Below, in pieces: positions 12,301-27,897 of a stretch of 64,000 nt of DNA (position 1 is its first letter; each line of letters begins with the position of its first letter). Origin of the DNA: Halichondria panicea (Eukaryota; Porifera; Demospongiae; Suberitida; Halichondriidae); the NCBI RefSeq assembly GCF_963675165.1, contig NC_087388.1:5399047-5463046 (forward strand), written 5' to 3'. The notes under the pieces were generated by a model. It saw nothing but the letters and a program-made list of their open reading frames with translations. It was not told where the DNA came from and searched no databases. The position numbers were made by a program, and so were the translations under genes.

Positions 12301-15300
12301 AACAGCTGCCAATAGATGTAGTACTGAGGTGAACGCATTGTGAAAGTGTTTTGATAAAGCCAGTATGTTGTTTGTTTGTTTGTGTTTATGCAAACACGTC
12401 AGCACAATACAAACTGTATAATCAGCTTTCGTGTGTTGTACGTGCTATCTTGTATTGGTTTACATTCTCTACTTAATATCCCATTAAAATGGTCCCCACA
12501 CAGATGCATGGAGGACGTCTCTCTCCCATTCAGCCTCAGGGCTGCCTTCTGTCGTATCATGCAGTGTGTGCACCTGGACATCAGCCCTCAGGAGACAATG
12601 AGTGCCGTCAAGTATGCACGACTCTGGGACGCCATTCCTAAGAACACTGTCTTCAACGACTACTCTCCTTGGAAAACGTTGGGCCTCTCTGCATTTAGCA
12701 TAAATATATACGATTAACTAAGTTTGGTACACTTTGAATTATGTTCACCTTTATTGCTTTACAATTTGTAATCTCTGAATTTATAAATGTATAGTTAAGA
12801 AGAAACCCAAAAACATGATGGTACTATAATTAGGTAATTATGTACAACTGCTATTGCTGTTATGCACATTTGTATCTCCCTCCCTGTAGCCGTGGTAATG
12901 GTGGCGCCAGCTGTGAGATCAGCACTGAGAGTGACTCTAAACCCTCACAAAATGAACTCGATATCAACGAAACAAGGTGCGTACCACATCCACTGCCACC
13001 GTGCATGTATTTGGTGTATGAGAATAAAAAAACGGCGATTTCAAAATTATGCTGTACATGTGTGACGAGAAATGTATTTACCTATATATGACATTTTGGT
13101 ACGAGTACAGTGTACTTGCATGTATTCTATAATTGCCCTACATGTATTTAAGACCATTCTGTTTAGGAAGTACTTGATTGCACACCCTCCTCCACCACAC
13201 CTATAGTGAGCCGGCATCCATTGGCCCGAGTCTAAAGGTCCCAGTGGAGGCTAAGCGGATGTGGTTCAGTCAACAGAAGAGAGCGGAGACTGAGGCCGTC
13301 ACACTGCAGAAGACCACCTCATTTGTTGAGAGCTATCTTGGCAGCATTGTGTGGAGTTTCTCAGATAAGGAGCAGAACTTACTCACTAGAGAGGTATGTA
13401 TAGGTGGAGAGAAGACCGCTCAGCTAGTGCTGCACAGTGAACCTGTTATATAGCTGTTGTCCCTCTCATGTATAAGAAGTGGCCTACTATATCAAAACAC
13501 AGTCATGCATATAGAAACTTAGGCCCCATTAACCTAACTTACGTTGACGCCAGAGCACAACTTCCAATATTAAATTCTTGCTGTGGAAGTTGTATCAATA
13601 GCTAACCCCCTCCACACACACACACACACACACGCACACACACACAGGTTGTCTGTCTTGCCAGAATGATGGTGTACTTTGGGTTCTACAATTTCTCCAA
13701 GCTGCTCAACCTGACACGGGTGCTACTAGACGGACTCGATCGCAAATCAGCGTCTCGTAAATCAACTGCCGGGGGTCTCTTTGGTGTGGGCAATCTCGGT
13801 GAGGAGGGTAGGTCCGGGTGGTAGCTATGGTAACAATCTTTGTCTATGCATGGGGAAGCACAGTGGCCAAATAAACTTAGACTATGAACCTCTAGCTGAA
13901 TGTATATACGTAGCTCTTGCTATAATTATATATATTCCATTATTTTTAGATGCATAGTGGCATAAAATTAATATTGTGTGTGTATTTTGCCCCCCTCCCC
14001 TCCCTCCAGGTAACAAGAGTGATAGAGTTGAGAGTGGGACATCGTCAGCACTGGGTCAGTTTGTCATGGCAACAGCTACACCCTTCCTAGGTAACGCTAT
14101 GGCCGACGATCCGGACGACAGTTGGGTAAGTGCACGTGCTCTAGCTTGTTTCAATTGGATGGTTTGTTAGTAGCTATTTATAACCATAGATAGAATAGAG
14201 GAGAGATTGGAAACGGATTTGATTCACGTGATGTTTTTACATACGAAGTGGCTCTGTGACATTGTCATTTGAACTTGTTACTGGCTGCAACTTATTATGA
14301 GTCTCGCATCATTTGCTCTCTTTCAGGACACTGGATTCAAGGACGACGTAGAGCAAGTTGTCATGGATACCAAGAACAAGATCTTGGAAATTATCCTGTT
14401 CATTATGGATGTACGACTAGACCTACGCATCACCAACCTCCTGGTGCTCTACAAGAAGCAGTACCTCGAGCTCGAACAAGAGTTCTCCAGTCCACCTTGT
14501 GAGTGAAGGGATTGTTTGGTTTTTATACATGTAGCTACAGTACATCTATAGCTCCAACTTTAGGGCCAATTAATCAACTAGCTCATTCCTTGTTATAGAT
14601 AGGTTAATTGTCATTTATTCAGTAATCTGTGATTACAGGACAGTAATTTTGGAGACAGAAAAGCACTATCCCTTATAGAGAGACGGTATTCAATACTGTA
14701 TGTGTTTGGGAGGTTCCACTGTGTTGCTGTTGAAGTAACAGACCGTAACAGTTTGTAGATATAGACTGCTTTAGTTCGTAATGTTCTTCCGGCTAGAATG
14801 TGTGTAGTAGCCACTGTCTCTTGTGTGTTTCTGCAGCTGCCTCCGAGATCAGCCTCGATGAAATTCTTGACGAGTTTGAAGGAATATTTTACGGCCGGTA
14901 AGTGCATTTTAAACCGGTGTAATGATACACATGCAGTCAATGCATTAATAACGAGTTTGTTTAATTACTGACCCCCCCCCGCAGTGATGGGATAGATATG
15001 GATCTAGATGGGGTCAAAGGTCGACAGTTACTGCGTATCCTCATCCAGATGGTGATGGCCAGCCACGCCTCCCTCGCCTCTAATGCTCTCAATCTACTCA
15101 TACGACACTTTTCTCAACGCAAGGAGATGGTGCAAGGGTTCAGACAGGTGGGTGTGGCAGTGGGTGTGGCATTGTAACATTGTGTTCCCTTGACTTTTCA
15201 TTTTCAAACTACTATAACGGCCATAACTTGAGTTCCGCTCACCCAATTTCGTGATTTTCTAGACGCTTCATATGTATGGCGTACTCAAATCAAAGATTAT

Positions 15301-18300
15301 TTTCAAGGCCGTTTTGACAAAAAAAAGAGAGTGAAAAGTGCAAATTTGGATACAAGCTGCATCTGATGAGCTTTCAGAAAATCACAAGATGTTTAAATTG
15401 AGCCAGCAGAACTAAAGTTATGGCCGCTGGAAATATCGATTGCTTAATTGTTTTAAATATTTATTTTTACGCTGCCCTTTAGTATTTTTGCTCCCCCACT
15501 AGGTCCAACTGCTCGTGTCTGCTGAGGACATTGACAACTACAAGACAATACGTAAGAACTTGGACAAATTGAAGGCTCTCGTTGAGGAAGCGGAGCTTTG
15601 GGTACAGAAGACACCGATGTTGTCAGAGCAACGGCAACCTAAGGTGAGACGATGTAACAATTTCAGACTTACAATTTAAACTCTCATTACAAGTGCTTAT
15701 TTTGTTAAAAAAGTTATTCCAAATCCTTTATACGTACTTATAGTGTTATGCGTAGTGTTAGATGAAGGTGTGTGTATACTTGACGTGTGTAGACAGTATA
15801 CACATATGTACGCACATAAAACATGTATGTCACGGTGTGTGCAGTCTTGCCTTTTTCTTCTTTATCTCCTCCTTTTACCCTCCAATATATATGCAGTTGT
15901 CTCGTAAATCAAGTGTGGCCGGTCCCATTGCAGAGGAGGTGGCGGCCATTGCAGCTGTCACCAAGTATATCTCTAACCCCAACGCGACCAGACGACCTAA
16001 GATGAAGGTGATCATGGAGACTTGTATTATTTGTTTAGCATAATTATTTGAGTATCGTAATTATGAAAACACATTTCTGTTTTCTGTAGCCACATTCAAA
16101 GCCTCAACGGTTGCCTAGCGATGCTGTAGGTGATGAACCTTCATTCAAGGATGCCTTGGTCAAGTACTCCAAAGTTAGCGAGGTGAGCAATATTAATGTC
16201 AACATCATTACTGTGGAATTCGAACAATCGAAATTAACCGAGGGTTTAGCACTTCTCGGCTGTTCAAAATATGCATGGCAAAGAAGCCTGGAGTCAGATT
16301 ATAAATATGGGGCTATCAGCAAATAAGCCTTCCAAGACAACAAACCGCTCCAGCTTTTTTAGTGACCCGGCCTCTTTTGTTGTGTTCCTGGTACGGGATC
16401 ACTTTAGATGTAAATAAGTGCCTCAAATATAGCTCTGCAGTCATGCACCGTGCAAGTTCTATTTCTTAGCCTTTTGCTCGCTTTTAACTATAACCCGTGA
16501 CCTCCCACGCACCTCGGGTTATTAAGGCGAGCTCGTAGTATTGCTGTCCGTAACATAACCGGCCCCCCACACACACACCACACCCCCCACACACATAACC
16601 GCCCACACCACACACCACACACACATGCAGATACTCCACGAGCTAATAGACCTGTGTAAGGGCGACAATGTTGCTCACAAACAAAGGTTGCTAAGGAACA
16701 TGAAGGCCCAGGAGGTGGTCCTGGAACTACTACAAGTTCCCTACAAGGTTATTTCAGCATCATGATAAGTATTAATAGTTAGCCGATAATAAAAATAATA
16801 TATAGATAAAATATATAAATGCTTATACTGAAATGTATACCACAATTAACGCTGCGATTGTAAAACTATATATACCACCAGGAATTCATTTAAAACTTAT
16901 CATCGTACAACCCCCCCCCCCACACACACACACACTGCAGTCAGAGGACTATCGTATGAGGGACATAATGAGAACAGCTCACGTGTTCTTGCAGCATTTC
17001 TGCAAGCACAACACTCCAAACCAAGGACTCCTCTACAGACACCTCGAGCTCTTCCTGCAGAGTGGCGATAATGTGAGAGCAGATGACACACACATTCTAT
17101 TATGATCATGAGCATTCAAGTTGTTCTGTGAAATACTCTGTACTCTGTATTCAGCAACGACCAATTAATAGATTGGTATCTAGATAATTATTTCTTTGAA
17201 CACTAACTTTCTTTAACCATACCATGTAATAGTATACGCTTCACCTTTTTGTTGAACATGCTCTGATCACTCAGTGTTAAATGAAAGTAGAAATAGAAAT
17301 TGCATGCACTAAATTCAGTTTGCGAAGGTACATACAGTATACGTGATCATGGTTCGCTTTTGTGAGTTAGTAAAAACAGCCTTTTTACTCAAAGTATACT
17401 GCATGTATGATCCACACCCCCCCCCCCACTCCTCACAGGTGGTTGAAGCCGAGACCCTCACTGAGATATTCCGTGATAACGCTCACCTGTGTAGCAAGGT
17501 GACAGAGTCGGAGGTACAACACTTCGTCCATTGTATAGAGAAGAGCCGCAACGTCAAGTACCTCAAGTTCTTTCAGACCATCGTGCAGGGAGGGAAAGGG
17601 AGCAGGCGGGCACAGGAGATGGTCACTGAGGAGGTAATGGATCCTCTGTGCATGGTTGTTTGTTATTGTATAACTAGGGTGACACAAGGTGTCATGGGGC
17701 GAGCGAGCGTGTTAGCACTTGCTTGTCTTTCTTGGTCACTCTGTCTTCGAAGCCTTTGGGATATCCAGCCTTTATTGTTTATGTTTGGCTAGCCTGACTT
17801 CTTTCTCTTCAGCTGTTTCTTGGGCTCTTGCTTGTCTCTCTCGATCCCTCCTTATTCGAAGTCTTTCTTGTTTGCGTTCGTTGTCAGGAATACACGAAAT
17901 TGGTAAGGACCGCGTGTGTAAAAACCAGCTATCAGGCCGTGCCCTACGTACCATTACATACATACAGAGAAATTTCCTACCGTCGTCACTAAGTTAAGGC
18001 TCGCTACGCTCGCCCCAATTATTGTGACTGTTGTTTAGAACTCCCTGTAAGCATTGAAGGTATATAGGTAGTAAATATAGTTACTGCATGACTTGCAGTG
18101 ACAGCTAAATTACATGCAGTGCACATTGAACGTGTAGTTTTCTTTATAAATGTAGTTGTATATTATTATGTTTCGTAGGTTCAAGAATCCTTTCTAATAA
18201 TTATGTCATTCACAGTGTAGTAAATTCATTAAGTACTACTACGTATTTTCAGTCAAAATGAGTGCAAAATAACTAATATAGCATCATTTTTCCCACACAA

Positions 18301-21300
18301 ACTGATGACTCTGTTCTCTCCATAGTTGGCAAGTGCCGGAGAGGATGTGTTACTGTTCTACAACGACCAGGCCTTCCCCACTCTCCTCCAACTCATGAAG
18401 GACGACCCTGGTGACCAGGTGGGGGATCTTGCTTATCATCTCAACCTCGTTAAACTGCTCACGTACTGTACCGAGGGTAAGAATGTTTCCACGGAGATTA
18501 AGTGCCACTCCCTCCTACCACTGGACGAGATTGTACGCGTGTGCACTCATCCTGACTGTATACCAGATGTAAGTTAAATTTGTTGTGTGTGCTGGTTTAT
18601 GCATGTGTACAGATCGAAACTTGGTAACGTTAATTGTTATCATGCATGCATACTTGGAACCAAATTTATTTCTAAGATCATGTGTATGCATGATACTGTC
18701 TGTATACTTGTATACTCGTTCTTATAATAAGATAGCAACTGGTCCATATATAATATTATATTCTCATCAGGTCAAGTATGCTATTAATTTCCAGTTCCTA
18801 TTAGTATACCAATACGTAATTATTCCATTCCCAGGTTAAGAACACCTATGTTCAGTTCCTATACCATTGCTACGTTGACACACAAGTGGACAACAAGGAG
18901 ACATTCACTAAGGAGCACGTTTGGGACCTGTTCAAGAACTTTATGATAGACATGGAGAACATATGCTCTCCACGGAGACTGGCCCTGGGCAGTGCGGAGG
19001 ACACTATCCTGAGGGAATATGTATGTGAAACCATGCCAATGGTTGTGTCTGACTTTTTCAGGGCCGGTAGTCTGGCACTCAGTCAGATGAAGGTGCCGGT
19101 GAGTGGATAGGCAATCGTTGATGTAACAGTACTAAAAGGAATTTAAGCAGTTGTATAATATTTATACCAGTGACAGATAATTATACAGGTTCATGAATGT
19201 CATTGTATATTTCTTCTGCGATACTGACCAATGGTATATATAGACTGTATATCTACAGTTCCCCATGTGTTTCCACAGGCTCACCAGCAGACGTTCAAGG
19301 ATCTGCTTCAGTCTCTTGTGAAGCTGCTTCAATGTAGCTATGTCCAGGACAATGACAATGATGAAATCAGAACAGAAATTGACAAGTGTATCAAGCTCAT
19401 GCACAAAATTTGTAAGGGGGGGGGGGAGGCGGGGCATGTCTTAAGTTCTACAATAAATACTGTGTAGTACTAATTTCTTGCAGTGTGGCTTGTTGGTCTA
19501 GGGGCATGATTCTCGCTTTGGGTGCGAGAGGTCCCGGGTTCGAATCCCGGACAAGCCCATTCTTTTTTTTTATTGTCATGTTTGCTTGGGGTTGGAAGGG
19601 TCTCTTGTTAGAATCCCGGACAGGCACATTTTTATATCTTAATATTTTTTCTCTGCACAGCCAAAGATGAGGCCATTCCTTTACCAGCACAGCTAGATGA
19701 TCAGCTCGTTAACTCAATGTCAACTAGAGGGGTAAGTAGTACAATTCAAATGAGAGAACGTTGCAACCTTTATTACTGCCCCTCTCCCAGGCTCGTATCC
19801 GAGGTCTCCAGTGGAGGAACAAAATAGTTGAAAAGAAGAAGATCAGTATGGCCAACATCCCAGCTGCTCAAGATAACGCTAACAAGGCAAAAACTATCAT
19901 TGATGGAGCCACAGTGAGTGCAAACGTGTTACTCTACTGCATGCATAGTCTATAGGATAAATAAATCAACAATAAATTAATTACAACAAACACACTGACC
20001 AAAATCCCCCCCCTAGAATGTGATGATGCACATCAACGACAAATGGAAAGAACTGACGATTGCTGAGCAGTCTGTCCTGGTCAACATCTTCCATTCCCCT
20101 GAGGCCGTTTTCATTCCTGGTACCAAGACCTACAAAACATGTCGCCCTCGATTCATCTCGAGCATCATACTACACATGGAGAGCGATGTGTTCATAATGG
20201 ACGAGGACCTGTGTGTGTGCGTGCTCATGAACATACGAGGCATGCTGGAGAAACCACCAGAACTTATGGAGGCCGTGAGTCACGTGATCGTAGGCATTTG
20301 TCATGTTAGCTTAGGGTATACTAGCTGATTTTTTTTTATCAGCCTTAAGGATATGAGACGCATACGTGTATATACCATATCTTTACTTAATAGGGAACTG
20401 CCTTGAGGGAGAAGTTGTTGCAGGTGTACTTTTCCACTTATGTTCAGCAGCAGTACCTCAATCCCATGCCTGAGGGCAGGGGAGGCCTGGCTGCCAAGGT
20501 AGTGTATATGATCATGCAATAATTAAATTAGAATAGACTGATAATTATGTCATTGAAAAAAGGTGTGTCATCGATCAGTGTAACTATCGAAATAAATGCT
20601 GCTTAGGCCTATACATGAATATTGAACTTGTGTATAGTTATAGTATACAGTTCTGTGTTTTATTATCCTCCAAATAGTTATTTGTGTGTTATTATAGTGT
20701 CATATTTCTGCTCTGCATGTTCCTCAGATGCGTAAATTGAGCATCGCTAGTCGAGTGTCCCGACTGTCGGACCCACAGCAGCTGGCCGTGTGTCTGGGGC
20801 CTATTATTCTCAAACTGGAAGAGGTTCAGTCACGACTCAATAGGTACGATAATGTTCGTATTGGGTGAAAAATGGGCCCGTTGAGTTGAATTAACATACC
20901 ATCTGAAAAAGCTGTTAAGCTTTCTAAAATTTGACGAACAGCACATAGTTATTGTTGTTTAAAGAAGCATAATTATGATTATGATGTCCGTGTAAATACT
21001 CACAGGCACGGGCTGACCCAGCTGATCATTAAGCTGATGACAGATAGTGCCCACAACAACGTGATCCTGGAGACGGTACAGCTGGCTGTTTCCCTACTCA
21101 AGGGAGGCTACGTTGAGGTCCAGGTCAGTCATCATGTGACTCACAAATCACCCTGCATGCATGGGTCTTAACCACCAAAAAACTGAACACGCAATATGCT
21201 TGTATGGTGTTCTAGGCAGGAAATATCTTTGTATTATAAGCAAACGGTATAAATTATTTTATACGAATAACTCATAATTATAGTGTAGTATTGTCTACCT

Positions 21301-24300
21301 GATCATAATACGTAAGAGTCGCAATAAGTTACATGGTCACTATATACCCACTTCGAATCACAATGCACAGGAGACGTTTCAACAGCATTTGTCTTACCCT
21401 CACTCTGAGAAGTTCTTTCAAGCCATCCATAACCGTTTCCAAGAGGCCCAGAACGAGGTCAAGCTCAACCCCATGGGCTTCATCGTCACTCAAAATGTTG
21501 GTGTATATAGTTATGTGTATATCTATTTTTATACCTATTACTACACAATAAAAGCATTATTTTGTGTTCAGTGGACTGTGTATATTATCGCCAATGTTCA
21601 TTAAACATGTACAACTTTGACCCTAGGAGGAGAGTACGACACTAGTAATGACGGGGGCGGGGCAGAAGTCCAGTTTCAACAGATCCTCCCCTCTCATATC
21701 TCACCTCTCCATGGACGTACAGGTATAAGCCTGCACGTCATGTGACAACTTCTATATCTATCTATCTCACAACTACATGTCTTTATTTTTTTAATCTTTA
21801 GTTCACCATTAGTCCCTTTTACAGTACACTCGTAGAAAGACAGTGCATACTACTATCCCTGTATCTCAATCCTCGGTCTTTTAATTTGTTCCTTTATCAT
21901 GTGCCCCTCAATGATCCCCTGGTCTTCTGTAGGAGCAAATTTCTCTAGCAGCGGCTGCTACTCAGAACACTGGCCGGAGTGGGCGTAGTCGCAAGCGGGC
22001 AATGTCGTCAGAATTCATGGACCCCTCTCCCATTAGTATCGTTGCCGGGGAAACAGTGATGGAACAGTCGGAGCTGGTTGTCATGACACCACTCATACAC
22101 TTCCTGCAACTGCTCTGTGAGAATCACAACCACTTCTTACAGGTGAGAGAATCAAATCAACTCTCGAGTCGATTGGCTCATGTACAGCAATTTGTGTTAC
22201 TCATATATATAGCTACATCATATTAGCTGTACTTTTTCAATTGCCTTTGTGATAAATTAAATTAGCATACAACTATAAATGCATGCACTCTATAATTATA
22301 TATTCTGTTTTTATGACATCTAGACACTAAAGATTTATAATACAAAATCTCTTTTAAACTGTTCAACTACACACACCCCCACGTTCCACAGAACTACCTC
22401 CGCAAGCAGGACTACAGCAAGACCAGCTACAACCTGATCCTGGAGACCCTCCGCTTCCTCGACTGTCTGTGTGGGGCCACCACCGGAGGACTTGTGTTAC
22501 TCAGTCTCTACATCCACTCTAATAATGTGTGTCTCATCAACCAGTGCCTGGCCGCACTCACCGAGTACTGTCAGGGACCATGTCACGATAACCAGGTGAG
22601 CTCTTACCGTTAAATTTACTTGTGCCAGCTACGAAGTGATGAAAATTGTTTTGTAACCGTATATACTAAGTCAGCTATAGCTACTTAACTAATGTTACGT
22701 GTGTACGTATAGGCAAATATTATTAGGGAGTCTTAAAGATGATATAATTATGTACATACTTTCTCCAATTGCTATAACTATTGTTCTATAAACTGGCACG
22801 TTTTGTCCCTACAGAAATGCATTGCGAGTACAGAGTCGAGTGGTATTGACATCGTTGTTCAGATACTGCAAGCGGAGCTAACTGCTCTGGAGGACCACCA
22901 AGACCTAGCTCTGGAGCTAAAGGTATGTATATGGTATTATACGTACAGGGACAGGGTTCTATCTAGTGGGGGGGGCAGGGGGGAAGGGGGGAAGCTTCCC
23001 CCCCAAACTATCCAACTTCCCCCCCAAACTATCTAACTTCCCCCCCAAACTTTCCAGCTTCCCCCCTGGTACCTTCTTGCACTTACACTGTACTAATACC
23101 GTATAGCGGGTATATTTCGAGGGTATAAATTTTCGCGGATGGACCATTACAAAGGATTTCGCGGATTTTATTTTCGTGGTCTGAGTTCCAGCCTTTTGGC
23201 GCATGCGCACATCAACATGCAGCTGTTACCACCACACCGTTAGCCTCGAATCCAGGCCTAGCCTATAACGGTGAGGCACCTCTTATTGTCGATAGGTGTG
23301 GTCAATAATACTGAACACGCCTACTATTCAATAAAGATATAAATTTTCGTGGGTATAAATTTTCGCGGTAGAGGCTCAATCCGCGAAAACCGCGAACATT
23401 TATACCCTCGAAATATACCCGCTATACGGTACCCACTTTTGCATACTATTGTGGAGTACATGCAGATTATAGTACTGCCATAGATACTATATTCCCATAG
23501 ATACTATTTTCCTATAGTATCTATGGTATTATACTGCACTGTACTATAATTGGGTAATCTATTAACTAGTGCTCTAGAAGAAGTTATTTATCACTACAAA
23601 CATTTCAAGCAAAGAAGAATAATGCTTTAATAATTATACACATTTGTGAACCTCTATTTGTGCACCTTAAATTTTTAAGTAAAAGACCTTATTTGGCTCA
23701 AATTGCGTCTCTGGCCATCTAGAATAAAAAATTTTCCGGGGGAGGACCCCTGGACCCCCCTTTCAGCCTACGGCTCGTGCTTTGCACTCGCCGTAGGCTT
23801 CCCCCCACAAAATATCTTCCCCCCCAAAATATTTCCTCTAGATAGAACCCTGAGGGAATACTTGTCTCTTGTGTTTTAAATTTACTATTTTTTATTCGGA
23901 TCGATGGTAAAGATCAAAATTAATGGAGGCATTGTATTAGTATAAATATAGCATCTAGCAATTAACATTCTAGGGAGGATAAATGAATTAAGTTGAACTT
24001 GTGATAGAAAAAGAAAAAATTTAATACATACAGCCAGGTTAAAATGCCCCCCTCTCCCCCCCCCCCCCCCAACTCTCCATAGCATATTTTCAACTTGTGT
24101 TAGCAGCTAGGCCATGTCTTTATTGCCACTGGTGTCCTCCTCAGAACAATGCTATCAAAACACTCCTCGCTGTCATGGAGAGTCACCAAGACACTGACAT
24201 CATCGACCGAATCATGGTCAAGATTGCCAACCCTCCTGAAGTACTGGTGAGTTTATTAACGTACCTCAGACAGAATAGGCACGTACGTATACAATCCTAT

Positions 24301-27300
24301 ATGCAGAGACTCATTGATATAAGTCAGCTAGAACCAAAGTATACACAAGTCGTGTAATAAATTAGTCACTGAATTGATGTTGATGAGTTTTGAACATTCC
24401 ATGAGAATTTTGACTAGTTCATACCGCGATAAGAATGGAAAATGACACATTTTCAGCAGGAATAGGATTGACTAGAGAATTTCGATATCAATAGTAATTT
24501 ATTATACTAATGCCCCCACGCTACTACCACAGATCGATGTTTGCTCAGCTATCTACAAACAGTCTTCCAGTGGCCGGACCTACAATGAGGAGAACTCTCC
24601 ACTGGTGGTGGGTCACAACGTGTACATCCTGGCCTATCAGCTGGCACAGTACAAGAAGGAGCTGAAGGCAGCACTAGACAAGGCCACCAGCAAGGGGGAA
24701 GCTATTGGATACTATGCCAGGAACACTGCTCAGATTGAGGTGGGTGTGGTCAGATTGAGGTGGGTGTGGTCTGATTGCGTGTTTGTTAGTTAGCGTTAAA
24801 TTTTGTTTCTGTTCCCACCATCCCACTCTCTCTCTCTCTCTCTCACTAGTACACAGAGTCCTAATGTATAATATTAATTCTCTTCTCTTCTTTCCCTACT
24901 ATCCTCCACTGTCAATTACACTTCTTCATCAATGATGCTAATAAATAGTATGCGATCAAGACCAAGTACTATAGCTCACTCATTCTATTGATTGATAATG
25001 TATATGTACATAGATTCTAAACATGTATGGTAAACACTGTCCATTGGGGATTGATTTAACCACACCCATTGCCCCTCCCCCCACAGGTGGTACGTAAGGA
25101 CCGTACACTGGAGCAGATCATCTTCCCCATCCCCAGTGTCTGCCATTACCTCACGGATGAGTCCAAGGCTCGGGTCATGATCGACACGGAGTGCAACGAA
25201 CAGGGGAGCAAGGTCGACGACTTTTTTAAAAGGACCAACGAGCTCCACGAAGAAATGGAGTGTCAAAAAGACCTGAGAGGTATTGTAGGCGGATTACGAG
25301 TACCTATAATTATGTTGTAGTGTGAGTGGCCTGTGCATGTGATACAGAGCAAAACAATAGTTAGAAGTATAAGTTCCTTGAACCACTGTTATCAAGTTAT
25401 ATAGCTGTTTAAATTAAGAGTTGAGTTTATGATTGTACAGTGTATCGCTCTTGCACTGTCTAGATACACGTATAGGTGTAGCATCTTCGAACTTTATAGT
25501 TCTTGAATCAATATATACGTGTGTGTATAGACACTTTTCTAGGCCCTGATAAATTACTCTTTTTTTCTAATTAATCCCCCCAAAAGTTGACGTAATTAAC
25601 AATTAAGACCAAATTAAAACGTGCAACTGACACACGACATAGTTAAGTGTTATGATTCACCAACCATTTTTTGCCCTGAAAATGTCGTTATGCAAAATTT
25701 AATGTAATGATCTTTACCAAAATGAATATTGTGATGCCTATTATTCCCAATTTTTATTGAGACACCTTGTTATGCTAATTATTCCAAAAGGGCCTAACTG
25801 ATAAATTATTCCTCCTTCTTTCTCGTCTCCCCTCTCCCTCAGATCGAATGGTCCAGTATAAGATAGCTCGTCACATGGGTCTGTGGTCCAGTATCTCGTT
25901 CTACCTTGCCTTCTGTCTCAACATGATGGTGGTCTTTCTCTACCCCTTCGACAAGGGCTCCAATTACATCAGTGAGTACTGCACAAGTGCTTCTGTTAAT
26001 AATTATAGCACTGTTATAGTACACACTGTATGACTGGATACTTGTACTTCATTTCCCTTAGTTAGCATTTACTCCGAGTACTTTAAAATGTATATACATT
26101 GTATAATAATTATATCATAGCCACCATGTACCCCGATGGCTATGGACTTTGTGCAAGAGCTGATCGAGCAACTTTTATTCAAAATAATTATTGGTCCTCA
26201 TAATTATAAACGTGCATTTAGTGACTGGTGAAGTATTTATGCCCCTCCGATAATTCCAGACTCTATGGATTTGAAGACGTCCATGTTGCTATGGATGGTG
26301 TTAATTGCTTCTATACTACTATTAATCTATGGAGACAGGAAACACATCAAGCGCTACTCTGTGTCTTTAGCGGCACTGGCTGTTATCAGGAGTCTGGTTA
26401 CCTTGGGGATGCAGCCGACACTATTCCTGCTCGGATTCTTACAGGTATACTCCTATCTTAGCGGCCCCTCACTCAAGTATTTTAATAAAGGAAAATCAAA
26501 ATTTGAGGTTTTACCAATTCAAGATTATGATAGTTTTTGCATAATGTGGACGGTATACTGGTAGCGTGTGTTTTGATTGTAGCTGTGGACAAATCTCTGT
26601 TTAATTTTGAGGCTTATAGAACATGTTAAGGTGTATTAGTTGAACACCTTTTATCCAATAATCTTACCTCCCCCCCCCCCCCCACACACACACAGCTTGT
26701 CAACAAAGGCGTGTTCATAGTGAGTCTATTATCAAATCGTGGCATCCTTCGTAAGCTGTGGACTGTTCGACCACGACGGGCCACAAAACATTATTTTCAG
26801 TTTATTCGTGAGCTGAGCTCTGACCTCTTCTTCAGTCCCCACCTCCCTTATTATTGGATGCAGTTCACATTCTGTTTCCTGGGGTTCAGTATACACGAGT
26901 TCTTCTACTGGGTACTGGTGAGTGTGGTGTGTGGGTGTGGTGTGGAGTGGGCGTGCTCGCGTGTGTTGTATGGTGTGTGGGTAGGTAATTGAATGTGTTT
27001 ACTAGTGTAGTGGGGTAATTATGTAGCTTCTGTTTACATTCAGTCTAGAAATTGATTTTGAATCCATGCAGCTGTCACACACAATAGCCTTGAAACCAAT
27101 TACATGTGCTTCAACCTGTGTTCACTGTTTGTCTAAACTTAACCAGAGTCGAACACTATGGACAGTCTTCACTGCATGTACATTCATATGAATATAGCTA
27201 CCGTTAGAATCCACGATTGTACACACACTACACACACACACGCACACGCACACGCACACACACACACACACACATGCACACACACACACACAGCTGATTG

Positions 27301-27836
27301 ACATAGTCTATCGCTACGACACGCTGATGAACGTGATCAACAGTGTTCTCAGGAACTACCAGTCCATTCTCCTCACTACCATACTCGCCATTATCATCAT
27401 CTATCTCTACGCCATCATCGGGTACTTGTTCTTCGCAGATGATTTTAGACTGGTCACCAACCCCCTCCCAATGATTGCCGGGGAGTGTCAAGGTGAGGAG
27501 CGGGGTTATTGATAGTTGGTGAGATTCAATAAGGCTAGGTATTGTACCAGGAGTGCACTCCTGATTGTACTTATATGTACTTATAGTTCCTGAAAGATCT
27601 AACACAGATATTATGACTGTACAGTGTTAAATGAGGAATATTTGTTCTCAATAGGAAAGAGAATTGTTCCCTAGGGTTAGAGTTAAAGTGCATGTGAAAG
27701 GCAATAATTCAGGAAGCTTTAAAAAACTTCGCTTTTGTAAACAAGGATGTTACTGCCTGAAACAAAATGTTTTCTCCAGCTTACAATAATCACGTACTAA
27801 TCCTGGCTCGATACAATACTCCACATACAACACACG

Positions 27837-27897
<61 letters not shown>

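Larger units (their letters stand above)
11776..24739 (+). other. ITPR: ITPR central regulatory block: RIH and RIH-associated helical repeats
   Basis: Exons 11-42 encode the long alpha-solenoid that couples ligand binding to the pore. Landmarks matching vertebrate receptors include [10 protein letters not shown] (exon 13), SDKEQN followed by the FGFYNFS segment (exons 15-16), RLLRNM with VVLELLQ (exon 24), FVHCIE (exon 26), CTEGKNV (exon 27), and the RIH-associated signature [11 protein letters not shown] with [10 protein letters not shown] (exons 38-39). Exons 21-23 and 36-38 carry low-complexity Ser/Lys/Arg linkers with little similarity to vertebrate sequence, as expected for the variable regulatory loops. 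No frameshift or premature stop was seen in this block. Confidence 0.9.
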
